From the NCBI GenBank assembly GCA_004525825.1, contig SPBY01000210.1:1-5989 (forward strand): a stretch of 5,989 bases of DNA, given 5' to 3'. The DNA is from Bacteroidia bacterium (GTDB lineage: Bacteria; Bacteroidota; Bacteroidia; Bacteroidales; GCA-2748055). The position numbers and the translations under genes were made by a program. The notes under the pieces were generated by a model. That model made no database searches. It had not been told where the DNA came from and worked only from the letters and a program-made list of their open reading frames with translations. Positions 1 to 5,989 of the stretch are shown in pieces; positions within the stretch are counted from its first letter, which is position 1; each line of letters starts with the position of its first letter.

Positions 1-549
1 CAGGGATTGAAAAAACAGTTATTAGCCGATGTCTCCTTTGCCCAGATGGAGGAGATGGTGAGAGAAGAAGTGGATATTTCACAGGTCATAGACCCGGACG
101 ATCCTCTGTTTTACAATCCAGCCAGGATGAAGGAGGCTTTTTTTGCTTATTTTGAAAAGACGGGACAAACACTTCCCCTGCACTTCAGCGGTTATCTTCG
201 GAGCGCCTACGACAGCTTATGTTTCTCATTCAGGTTCCATATTGAGCAATTGGAAGAGCTCTCCAAGAAATCCATTGAGGTCCTGCACCTGGTGGGAGGA
301 GGAAGCCAGTCTGACTACCTGTGCCAGCGTGTGGCCACCATATGCGGTCGAGAGGTGATCTCCGGCCCGGTGGAAGGGGCAAGCATGGGAAATATCATGA
401 TACAGGGCATAGCCATGGGAAAAATCCGTAATCTGCAAGAGGGACGGACCTTGGTGAAGCAATCGTGCCGGGTAAAGAAATATACTCCAGGTTCTGTTAC
501 TGAGAGTCTGGAAGAGCGATACAGCTTATATTTAACTCTTAAAAAATAA
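1..549 (+). CDS. FGGY-family sugar kinase, rhamnulokinase-like (probable L-fuculokinase), C-terminal part
   Basis: The reading frame is open to the left window edge, so the first in-frame TTG (7) is not a real start. About 182 residues remain of a family that usually has 460-500. These are the C-terminal FGGY domain. Recognisable segments are the IDPDDPLFYNPARM stretch followed by a TGQ (typical of rhamnulokinases), the nucleotide-binding HLVGGGSQSDYL segment at fragment residues about 96-106, and GPVEGASMGN at about 122-131. The family transfers phosphate from ATP to a ketose in the cytoplasm. By sequence it resembles RhaB, which acts on L-rhamnulose. However, fucI starts only 6 bases after the TAA, so the likely substrate is L-fuculose (or D-ribulose, if the isomerase is used on D-arabinose). 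Family assignment is firm; the substrate is inferred from context, so no symbol is given. The N-terminal catalytic aspartate lies outside the window. Confidence 0.9.
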   Translation, partial: QGLKKQLLADVSFAQMEEMVREEVDISQVIDPDDPLFYNPARMKEAFFAYFEKTGQTLPLHFSGYLRSAYDSLCFSFRFHIEQLEELSKKSIEVLHLVGGGSQSDYLCQRVATICGREVISGPVEGASMGNIMIQGIAMGKIRNLQEGRTLVKQSCRVKKYTPGSVTESLEERYSLYLTLKK

Positions 550-555
550 AACACC

Positions 556-2337
556 ATGAGGGTAAAAAGATTGATTGGACAGGCCCCAAAAGTGGGTATA
601 AGACCCACCATAGACGGCAGATTAGAAGGCGTCAGAGAATCGCTGGAACAGCAGACCATGCTTATGGCCAGGAACGCCGCAGCATTAATTGAATCGAACC
701 TGAAGCATGCCGACGGATCCAAGGTGGAGTGTGTATTAGCCGATAGCTGTATTGGAGGGGTAGCTGAAGCAGCAGCGACTGCTGATAAGTTCGCGCGCGC
801 AGGAGTTGGAGTCAGCCTCACGGTGACTCCCTGCTGGTGCTATGGCAGTGAAACCATCGATATGGATCCGCTTCTGCCTAAGGCTATCTGGGGTTTCAAC
901 GGGACCGAGCGTCCGGGAGCAGTGTACCTGGCAGCCGCCCTGGCAGGCCATAACCAGAAGGGTTTGCCTGCCTTTGGGATCTACGGAAAGGATGTTCAGG
1001 ATTCGGACGATTCTGAAATCCCCGAAGATGTGAAGGAGAAGATCCTCACCTTTGTAAAGGCAGGATTGGCTATAGCCACCATGAAAGGGAAATCCTACCT
1101 GTCCATGGGAAGTGTTTCCATGGGAATTGCAGGGTCCATTGTGGATGCTGACTTCTTCGAAGATTTTCTGGGCATGCGCTGCGAGTATGTGGATATGTCG
1201 GAGTTTACCCGGAGAATTGAGGAAGGCATCTACGATCCTGACGAATTGACCATGGCCATGGAGTGGATCAAAAAGAACTGCAAGGAGGGCAAGGACTACA
1301 ATCCAAAAGAAATACAAAAATCAGCTAAGAAGAAAGCTGAGGAGTGGGAGTTTGTGGCCAAGATGGCCCTTATTGGTCGTGACCTGATGGTAGGTAATCC
1401 CAAACTGAAGGCTTTGGGCTATGGAGAAGAGGCTCACGGGCACAATGCAATTGCAGCCGGGTTCCAGGGTCAGCGTCAGTGGACCGATCACTTCCCCAAC
1501 GGGGACTTTATGGAAGCGGTACTCTGTTCATCCTTTGACTGGAACGGAATCAGACAGCCCTATATGCTGGCTACAGAAAATGACAGCTTGAATGGAGTGG
1601 CTATGCTATTCGGACACTTGCTTACCGGAGCAGCCCAGGTATTTAGCGATGTACGCACCTACTGGAGTCCGGAAGCGGTGAAGCGGGTGACGGGTTTCGA
1701 ACTCACCGGCGATGCCAAAGACGGATTCATTCACCTGATCAACTCCGGACCCTCCGCGCTGGATGGATCGGGAGAACAAAAAATCAAAGGAAAGCCAGCC
1801 ATGAAGCCCTGGTTTGAGATCACGGAGGGTGAGGCCCAGGCCTGTCTGGACAGCACCACCTGGGGAGCAGCCGATATTGGTTATTTCAGGGGAGGCGGAT
1901 TCTCATCCACTTTCAATACCAGGGGAGGAATGCCCATTACCATGAGCCGGATCAATATCATTAAAGGCCTGGGCCCGGTGCTGCAGATTGCAGAAGGCCA
2001 TACCATTGACCTTCCCGAGGAGGTGCATCACACCCTCACCGAACGGACCAACCCCACCTGGCCCACCACCTGGTTTGTTCCCAGGCTGACGGGGGAAGGG
2101 AACTTCAAGGATGTATACTCAGTGATGGCCAACTGGGGTGCCAATCATGGTGCATTCTCTTACGGTCACCTGGGCTCGCAACTGATGACACTGGCTTCCA
2201 TGCTCAGGATCCCGGTTTGCATGCACAACGTTCCAGATGATCAAATTTTCAGGCCCAGCGCCTGGCCGGCCTTTGGAATGGACAAAGAAGGTGCAGACTA
2301 CCGGGCCTGTGTGGCTTACGGACCTGTGTATAAGTAA
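556..2337 (+). CDS. fucI: L-fucose isomerase
   Basis: This complete 593-residue protein is very close in length (591) and sequence to Escherichia coli FucI. It converts L-fucose to L-fuculose in the cytoplasm. The family is Mn2+-dependent and hexameric, and also acts on D-arabinose. Conserved blocks are GIRPTIDGR near residue 14, TPCWCYGSETIDMDP near 91, IWGFNGTERPGAVYLAAALA near 111, MKGKSYLSMGSVSMGIAGS near 176, and WPTTWF near 502. Residues matching the E. coli metal and catalytic residues Glu337, Asp361 and His528 are present as Glu341 (in ATENDSLNG), Asp365 (in SDVRTYW) and His531 (in GANHG). The enzyme should therefore be active. The order of domains is N1, N2 and C-terminal fucose isomerase domains. 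The ATG lies 6 bases after the upstream kinase stop and has no Shine-Dalgarno, only an A-rich leader, as is common in Bacteroidota. It is almost certainly co-transcribed with the kinase. Confidence 0.97.
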   Translation: MRVKRLIGQAPKVGIRPTIDGRLEGVRESLEQQTMLMARNAAALIESNLKHADGSKVECVLADSCIGGVAEAAATADKFARAGVGVSLTVTPCWCYGSETIDMDPLLPKAIWGFNGTERPGAVYLAAALAGHNQKGLPAFGIYGKDVQDSDDSEIPEDVKEKILTFVKAGLAIATMKGKSYLSMGSVSMGIAGSIVDADFFEDFLGMRCEYVDMSEFTRRIEEGIYDPDELTMAMEWIKKNCKEGKDYNPKEIQKSAKKKAEEWEFVAKMALIGRDLMVGNPKLKALGYGEEAHGHNAIAAGFQGQRQWTDHFPNGDFMEAVLCSSFDWNGIRQPYMLATENDSLNGVAMLFGHLLTGAAQVFSDVRTYWSPEAVKRVTGFELTGDAKDGFIHLINSGPSALDGSGEQKIKGKPAMKPWFEITEGEAQACLDSTTWGAADIGYFRGGGFSSTFNTRGGMPITMSRINIIKGLGPVLQIAEGHTIDLPEEVHHTLTERTNPTWPTTWFVPRLTGEGNFKDVYSVMANWGANHGAFSYGHLGSQLMTLASMLRIPVCMHNVPDDQIFRPSAWPAFGMDKEGADYRACVAYGPVYK

Positions 2338-2366
2338 AACAGGGATTAGGAACTATATCTGGTCAA

Positions 2367-3476
2367 TCAGATCTTCATCTCGTAGACCCGGTAAAGTTTT
2401 GAAGGCTTTGCCTCCAGTTTATTTATGGCGTTGATCATGGGCATGTTGTCTTCCAGCACGTAATTGATCTCTATCCATAAATCTTTGGCCCGGAGCGATT
2501 CGTTTAGCGCACGATAGAGGAGGCTGTCTACCGCTTTGTTCCGGTACTCGGGGATGACCGCCAGGGCAAACATCCTGTAGCGCCTCAAGCGCGGAATTCC
2601 CCACAGAAGTTTTATGAAACCAAAGGGAAACAGTCGTCCGTTCAAGCCTTTGAGAAGGTGGTTAATATCAGGCAGAACAATGGCAAATCCCACCAGGCGT
2701 CCGCTATTGTCTTCAGCAAAAAGTATGCCCCTGGGCTGTATGATTCGTTTCATTTCCTGGGCCATGGCTTTCCCTTCTGCTTCCGTGGCAGGTGAGTAGC
2801 CCCAATTTTGTATGAGACACTTGTTGGAAAGTTCAATGATGTTCAAAATTTCCTGGTCGTATTGCTTTATGTTAAAGGACCGGATTCGGATGCCATAGCG
2901 CTCGGCCACCGCATCGGTCAGCTTCAGGATGCGTTCAGGAATCCGGTATCCATCAGCAAAGGATATTTCCCAGCACCTCAGGTCCTTCACCTTTTCCAGT
3001 CCATAGGCGGACATATAGTCATTGTAATCTAGAGGATTGTATGGAGCCATGATTACAGGGGAGGTGAATCCTTCCACAACCATTCCCCATTCCTGGGAAA
3101 CAAAGCTCCACGGGCCCCGCATAGAAGAACATTCCTTTTGTTGCAACCAGCTTTTTGCAGCATTAAGAAGCAATGCCGAGGCAGCTTCATCCCGGATACA
3201 TTCGAAGTACCCAAAAAAACCAATCCGCTCTTTCCAAAAATCCATGGCCAGGTGGTCCATAAATGCGGCAATGCGACCTATTATCTTTTCATTCTCCTTC
3301 AGCAGGAACAGTTGCCATTCACAATGCTCCAGAAACAGATTGGCCTTCGGATTAAATTGCGCCCTTAATTCTCTCCGCAAAGGAGGGACCCATGCAGGAT
3401 CTTTTCGATACAGCTTGTATGGGAAATTTATAAAGTCCCGAATATCCCGACGTGTGTCTGCCTGTTGGATAATCAT
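2367..3476 (-). CDS. GNAT-fold acyltransferase-like protein (YghO-like), about 369 residues
   Basis: This is a probable acyl-CoA N-acyltransferase-fold protein of unknown substrate. I recognise the family by its pattern, not from a characterised member. It starts with a conserved-looking segment, FPYKLYRKDPAWVPPLRRE. A first GNAT-like half follows, with GRIAAF (about residues 67-72), GFFGYFE (86-92) and MRGPWSF (119-125). The second half carries the acetyl-CoA region with AVIPEYRNKAVDSLLY (about 306-321) and ends in VLEDNMPM (340-347) and YRVYE (362-366). The usual R/Q-x-x-G-x-G/A loop reads RNKAVD, lacking both small-residue glycines, so cofactor binding may be altered. The chosen ATG is at 3476. 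A TTG at 3491 would add five residues, but ATG is preferred because the homology-like region starts soon after it. The gene converges on fucI with a 29-base gap and is transcribed alone. The substrate is unknown; no signal peptide or membrane segment is evident. Confidence 0.82.
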   Translation of the reverse strand: MIIQQADTRRDIRDFINFPYKLYRKDPAWVPPLRRELRAQFNPKANLFLEHCEWQLFLLKENEKIIGRIAAFMDHLAMDFWKERIGFFGYFECIRDEAASALLLNAAKSWLQQKECSSMRGPWSFVSQEWGMVVEGFTSPVIMAPYNPLDYNDYMSAYGLEKVKDLRCWEISFADGYRIPERILKLTDAVAERYGIRIRSFNIKQYDQEILNIIELSNKCLIQNWGYSPATEAEGKAMAQEMKRIIQPRGILFAEDNSGRLVGFAIVLPDINHLLKGLNGRLFPFGFIKLLWGIPRLRRYRMFALAVIPEYRNKAVDSLLYRALNESLRAKDLWIEINYVLEDNMPMINAINKLEAKPSKLYRVYEMKI

Positions 3477-3516
3477 CCGGGAAGGTAACAATATTCACTT
3501 TGTTTAAGATATTTTC

Positions 3517-3547
3517 TTCTTCCCATCATTAAGAGTTGGGGGAGGAA
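3517..3547 (+). repeat. Imperfect inverted repeat between the GNAT gene and vapB
   Basis: TTCTTCCC (3517-3524) can pair with GGGAGGAA (3540-3547), with one T-G wobble and a 15-base loop. In a minus-strand transcript the wobble becomes an A-C mismatch, so the hairpin suits a plus-strand RNA better. No T-run follows it on either strand, so it is not a convincing terminator. It may be a pyrimidine/purine coincidence. Confidence 0.25.
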
Positions 3548-3564
3548 ATTGTACGTTTGATAAT
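3536..3564 (+). promoter_or_regulatory. Candidate vapBC promoter
   Basis: Two overlapping promoter readings exist. TACGTTTG (3552-3559) matches the Bacteroidota -7 consensus TAnnTTTG exactly, but no TTG lies at the expected distance upstream: the one at 3536-3538 is only 13 bases away. Alternatively, TTGGGG (3536-3541) and GATAAT (3559-3564) are 17 bases apart, as in an ordinary sigma70 promoter. Either would start transcription at roughly 3566-3572, inside the operator-like repeats, so a bound repressor would block initiation. The core position is inferred from consensus only. Confidence 0.4.
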
Positions 3565-3613
3565 ACGATAAATATGTCGTATATTTATATCGTATTAAAT
3601 GATCGTATATCAT
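3561..3613 (+). promoter_or_regulatory. Probable VapB/VapBC operator: inverted repeat plus three 13-bp tandem units
   Basis: A perfect 10-bp inverted repeat is formed by TAATACGATA (3561-3570) and TATCGTATTA (3588-3597). TCGTAT occurs at 3577, 3590 and 3603, exactly 13 bases apart, giving tandem units TGTCGTATATTTA (3575-3587), TATCGTATTAAAT (3588-3600) and GATCGTATATCAT (3601-3613). The last unit reaches into the vapB ATG. A fourth copy, ATACGA (3563-3568), lies in opposite orientation. VapB antitoxins of the ribbon-helix-helix class are known to bind repeated half-sites before their own genes, alone or with VapC, so this is the likely autoregulatory site. The repeats are seen directly; binding is inferred. 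Confidence 0.65.
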
Positions 3614-3827
3614 GAAAGTTACTGCAATTATTCCAGATGAAATTATTTTAGACGTGCAGAAATTTACTGAGGGAAAGAATATTACAGATAGTCTGATAAA
3701 GGCATTGAATGACTGGCTTTATTCGAAACGAATAGAGTTTCTCAACGAGAAAGTGTCAGAGAATCCTGTCAAATTCAAGGAAGGATTCACTGCTGAAGGC
3801 ATACGGAATCTCAATAAGCGCATATGA
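3612..3827 (+). CDS. vapB: VapB-type antitoxin, ribbon-helix-helix
   Basis: This 71-residue protein is the antitoxin partner of the PIN-domain gene that overlaps it. Residues 2-7 (KVTAII) form a predicted DNA-contacting beta strand. Helices follow at about 8-19 and 23-40 (NITDSLIKALNDWLYSKR), which is the ribbon-helix-helix pattern of VapB proteins. The charged C-terminal tail (about 45-71, with NPVKFKEGFTAEGIRNLNKR) should wrap around and inhibit VapC. In this family the antitoxin neutralises the toxin and represses its own operon. The ATG at 3612 begins inside the third unit of the upstream repeat array. There is no Shine-Dalgarno, only A/T-rich leader. G+C is 78 of 216 bases (36%), far below fucI, suggesting horizontal acquisition. 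The toxin ATG overlaps the TGA by 4 bases. The exact antitoxin subfamily (DUF2191-like) was not verified. Confidence 0.87.
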   Translation: MKVTAIIPDEIILDVQKFTEGKNITDSLIKALNDWLYSKRIEFLNEKVSENPVKFKEGFTAEGIRNLNKRI

Positions 3828-4216
3828 TCCTGATAGACACATCGGTTTGGATAGAATTCTTTAAACAGAAGGAGGTTTTTGTACAAGTGATTCAACCTTT
3901 GTTAAGAAATCAGAAGGTGGTCACCATTGAGCCCATATTCTCCGAACTACTCTTCGGAGTTCGTAATAGCCGGGAGAGGAAGATTATTGAATCATACTGG
4001 AGGGTATTGCCCAGGATTGAATATGCTGAAAACAGCATGATTCATGCTGCCATATTTGCCAATGGAAAAGATTATCACAAGCTGGGGATTGGCCTCATGG
4101 ATGCCATTATTATTAAATCTGCAATGGATGGGAACCACCAAATATGGACACTGGATGCACGAATCAACAGGAATCTTGCCCAGAATCATGTTTATCAATC
4201 AGGGAAAGTGCAATGA
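3824..4216 (+). CDS. vapC: VapC-type PIN-domain ribonuclease toxin
   Basis: This 130-residue protein has the size and acidic residues of a PIN-domain VapC toxin, a Mg2+-dependent RNase that usually cleaves tRNA or rRNA in the cytoplasm. Visible catalytic positions are Asp5 in LIDTSVW, Glu41 in FSELLFG, Asp93 in GIGLMDAII and Asp111 in WTLDARI. All four are present, so it is probably active. The gene starts within the stop of vapB (ATGA overlap, 4 bases), which implies translational coupling and antitoxin made first. It converges on the lipoprotein gene with a 22-base gap. The pair is likely repressed by the complex bound to the repeats at 3561-3613. The RNA target cannot be read from the sequence. 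Confidence 0.95.
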   Translation: MILIDTSVWIEFFKQKEVFVQVIQPLLRNQKVVTIEPIFSELLFGVRNSRERKIIESYWRVLPRIEYAENSMIHAAIFANGKDYHKLGIGLMDAIIIKSAMDGNHQIWTLDARINRNLAQNHVYQSGKVQ

Positions 4217-4238
4217 TACCGGTGTAGTTTAATTGATC

Positions 4239-5267
4239 TTAGGGTTTCATTCTAAGAATAGCCTTGGCCACTCTTCCATCTGCCCCGGCAAGAAAGATCA
4301 TATTTTTTCCTTCCACAGCATGGGCAGCATAATACCCTGTTGAGTCGAGAAAAGTCCAGTTTTTACCATGGTCTGGAGAATAGTCGCAACCAGTTTTTCC
4401 GATGGCAAAATAGAGTTCATCGTTTAATGAGACCACGCATGAGCGATATTCTGCTGGCATGTTTTCCGCCTCGTACCAGTGCAGTCCTCCATCCTCGGTA
4501 AAAATGGCTCTAATGCCTTCCCTGTCAGGCTGGTTATAGTCACCACCCACAGCGACACCCTCGCTGGAAGTTGAGAAGTTTATGGAGAAAAGTCCAGCTG
4601 ATTCTCCTGTCATTACAGGTGTTTCAGCAAATTCCCAATTTTCACCGTGATTATGGCTGGTTAATACCCGGGACTTACTTCCCCCGGTTACAATATATAT
4701 TTCACCCGATGGAAGATACTCAATGCAAGTATTTGAAGCAGCAAAGTTTATTTCTCCTTTTACCGAAGATGGAAGGTTGCTCAGGCGCTTCCAGTTCATT
4801 CCACCATCGTTTGTAATTAGCACAAATACCTTATCGTCAATAGGATCGCTTATGGCGACACCCTGTTGGTCATTTGAAAATTTCAAAGAATTAAAAAAGG
4901 CCCCTTCCATAGGACTTTGATAGACTTGTTTCCAGGTTTCACCTCCATCCTTGGTCATAAAAGCCCTGCCTAAGGGGGAAACATCAAAGACCAGGGCACG
5001 ATTGGCATTCCAGGCATGCAGACTTCTGAACTCGGTATCATCGCATTCCGGGATGCTGCTTTCATGCCAGTTTTGTCCACCGTCAAGGCTCAAATATACC
5101 TTGCCCTGACTTCCCGAAGTCCAGACTATGTTTTCATCCACTGCACAAATGGCCCTTAGCGAGCTGTTGCCCGGAGTGTTTATTTCAACAAATTCAAAAT
5201 CATAGCTCTTTTCATTGCAGCTAATAAGCAGTAAGGACAGTGTAAAATACAGGATTATCTTATTCAT
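4239..5267 (-). CDS. Lipoprotein with six Asp-box repeats (YCF48/BNR-like beta-propeller)
   Basis: This 342-residue predicted secreted lipoprotein starts with an n-region and hydrophobic core, MNKIILYFTLSLLLIS, then Cys17 (lipobox LLIS-C). It would be anchored to the membrane. Six Asp-box-type motifs of S/T-x-D-G-G-x-x-W form follow at about residues 60, 105, 152, 204, 257 and 297: SLDGGQNW, TKDGGETW, TNDGGMNW, SHNHGENW, TEDGGLHW and SPDHGKNW. They repeat every 40-53 residues, as in a beta-propeller with one motif per blade. Two of them have His in place of a Gly. Proteins of this kind are often labelled photosystem II assembly-factor-like or glycosyl hydrolase-like, but no enzymatic role can be deduced here. 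The start at 5267 gives a clean signal peptide. An in-frame ATG at 5291 would add eight residues and overlap the upstream gene, so it is less likely. It follows the URO-D-like gene by 11 bases, probably in one transcript. Confidence 0.9.
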   Translation of the reverse strand: MNKIILYFTLSLLLISCNEKSYDFEFVEINTPGNSSLRAICAVDENIVWTSGSQGKVYLSLDGGQNWHESSIPECDDTEFRSLHAWNANRALVFDVSPLGRAFMTKDGGETWKQVYQSPMEGAFFNSLKFSNDQQGVAISDPIDDKVFVLITNDGGMNWKRLSNLPSSVKGEINFAASNTCIEYLPSGEIYIVTGGSKSRVLTSHNHGENWEFAETPVMTGESAGLFSINFSTSSEGVAVGGDYNQPDREGIRAIFTEDGGLHWYEAENMPAEYRSCVVSLNDELYFAIGKTGCDYSPDHGKNWTFLDSTGYYAAHAVEGKNMIFLAGADGRVAKAILRMKP

Positions 5268-5278
5268 TTTCAGGATGA

Positions 5279-5989
5279 TTAATACGTGCATTTCCTGGCT
5301 TCATCGGCGAAGGCTTCCACAAGTTTCAAATCAGCTTCAAAGAAGTGGTCGGACGGGGAGAGGATGTAGCCTCCGTCGCCTCCGGCTTCCTCGAAGCAGC
5401 GCCTGACCTCCTTCCTGGTTTCCTCTTCGCTACACCCTGTGAAAAAGTGAAACTGGTCAAAGCCGCCAATCATACAGACTTTGTCGCCTATGCGCCGTTT
5501 GGCTTCTGAGAGGCGGGCATCGCCTCCCATACCTTCCGGGGTAAAGGTCTCCATGGCATCGGGTTTCATGGCGGCGATATCTTCCAGGATCGGCATCATG
5601 CCGCCACAGGTGTGGTAGACCATTCTTTGTCCGGCTTCGTGTGCCGCTGCGATGAGTTCTGAATCGTAGGGTGCCACAAATTCATTGAAGATGTCGGGCG
5701 AGATAACGGTGGTGGAGGCATCACCTCCCCCAAGTTCCAGGAGGTCGTAGCGGGCTCCTTTCAGGGAGTTGATATAAACCTTTTTACGCTCACGCAGGAC
5801 CTCCAGGAAGGCATGTACCCAGGCCGGATCTTCCATGGAAGCTATGATCAGGTCGGTGGAACTGTAAAGGCAGGAGAAATCCTGCCAGCATCCGGGCTGT
5901 CCAAAGCCATCAAAACAGGCTATATGGCCCCTGATCAAAGCTTGTTTGCCGTACTGATCAGCTACCTCATTGATGGTGGCCACATCACA
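5279..5989 (-). CDS. URO-D/MtaA-like family protein, C-terminal two-thirds
   Basis: The reading frame is open to the right window edge, so the protein is truncated: 236 residues remain of a family that usually has about 340-380. The GTG at 5983 is internal. The fold is that of uroporphyrinogen decarboxylase and corrinoid-linked methyltransferases such as MtaA. Signs are the GGGDASTTVISPDIFNEFVAPYD region, YHTCGGMMPILEDIA (fragment residues about 125-139), METFTPEGMGG, GGFDQFHFF and YILSPSDHFFE near the end. His and Cys of H-T-C (126, 128) match the first two zinc ligands of the methyltransferase group. The third, usually a Cys after ILSP, is replaced by S-D-H (213-215), so metal binding may differ. 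The substrate is unknown; calling it HemE would be wrong. It probably heads a transcript that also contains the lipoprotein gene. Confidence 0.88.
   Translation of the reverse strand, partial: CDVATINEVADQYGKQALIRGHIACFDGFGQPGCWQDFSCLYSSTDLIIASMEDPAWVHAFLEVLRERKKVYINSLKGARYDLLELGGGDASTTVISPDIFNEFVAPYDSELIAAAHEAGQRMVYHTCGGMMPILEDIAAMKPDAMETFTPEGMGGDARLSEAKRRIGDKVCMIGGFDQFHFFTGCSEEETRKEVRRCFEEAGGDGGYILSPSDHFFEADLKLVEAFADEARKCTY

Noticed and set aside
736..1317. 193-residue open frame on the minus strand inside fucI
   Set aside because: It lies entirely within a highly conserved fucI coding region and its translation is Cys/His-rich with no recognisable domain, as expected for a shadow frame.
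1321..1340. Perfect 6-bp inverted repeat TCAGCT / AGCTGA with an 8-base loop
   Set aside because: It lies within a Lys-rich helix region of fucI and has no regulatory context.
2323..2372. Short stems near the convergent fucI and GNAT ends (CCTGT/ACAGG and ATCTGG/TCAGAT)
   Set aside because: Stems are 5-6 bp, A/T-rich or wobble-paired, and lack a following T-run, so they do not support a terminator call.
3037..3507. 156-residue open frame on the plus strand opposite the GNAT gene
   Set aside because: It is antisense to a protein with recognisable family patterns, and its own translation has low-complexity Ser/Arg/Asn-rich content and no domain.
3561..3568. TAATACGA, resembling the start of a T7 phage promoter
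   Set aside because: The following bases do not match the rest of that promoter; it is part of the operator inverted repeat.
4237..4257. 6-bp stem TCTTAG/CTAAGA between vapC and the lipoprotein gene end
   Set aside because: It is short and A/T-rich, overlaps the lipoprotein stop, and has no T-run, so it is not a convincing terminator.

Overview
The window looks like a piece of a Bacteroidota chromosome or contig. This is inferred from three things: Shine-Dalgarno-like sequences are missing before most starts, there is a short Bacteroidota-style lipoprotein signal peptide, and a RhaB-like kinase sits beside an L-fucose isomerase. No rRNA or other taxonomic marker is present, so the assignment is tentative. 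The window is densely coding: the longest gap between genes is about 135 bases, and both ends cut through genes.

Left part (1-2337, + strand): the C-terminal part of an FGGY-family sugar kinase of the rhamnulokinase-like subfamily, then 6 bases later a complete L-fucose isomerase (FucI). Together they form two consecutive steps of L-fucose breakdown (L-fucose to L-fuculose to L-fuculose 1-phosphate). The aldolase and the permease are not in the window.

Middle (2367-3476, - strand): a roughly 370-residue GNAT-fold protein convergent with fucI. A 135-base intergenic region follows, and then a VapBC-type toxin-antitoxin pair (3612-4216, + strand) whose genes overlap by 4 bases. The DNA just before vapB is the most distinctive non-coding stretch in the window. 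It holds three 13-bp tandem units sharing TCGTAT, the last running into the start codon, plus a perfect 10-bp inverted repeat, right next to promoter-like sequences. This looks like an autoregulatory operator. vapB is clearly A/T-rich (78 G+C in 216 bases), unlike fucI, which fits a mobile accessory module inserted among metabolic genes.

Right part (4239-5989, - strand): a URO-D/MtaA-like family protein, truncated by the window edge, followed 11 bases downstream by a lipoprotein with six Asp-box (BNR/YCF48-like) repeats forming a predicted beta-propeller. They are probably co-transcribed. No CRISPR array, tRNA, rRNA or insertion sequence was seen, and nothing points strongly to an undescribed system. 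The best leads are the vapB operator array, the altered third zinc-ligand position in the URO-D-like protein, and the degenerate acetyl-CoA loop of the GNAT protein.
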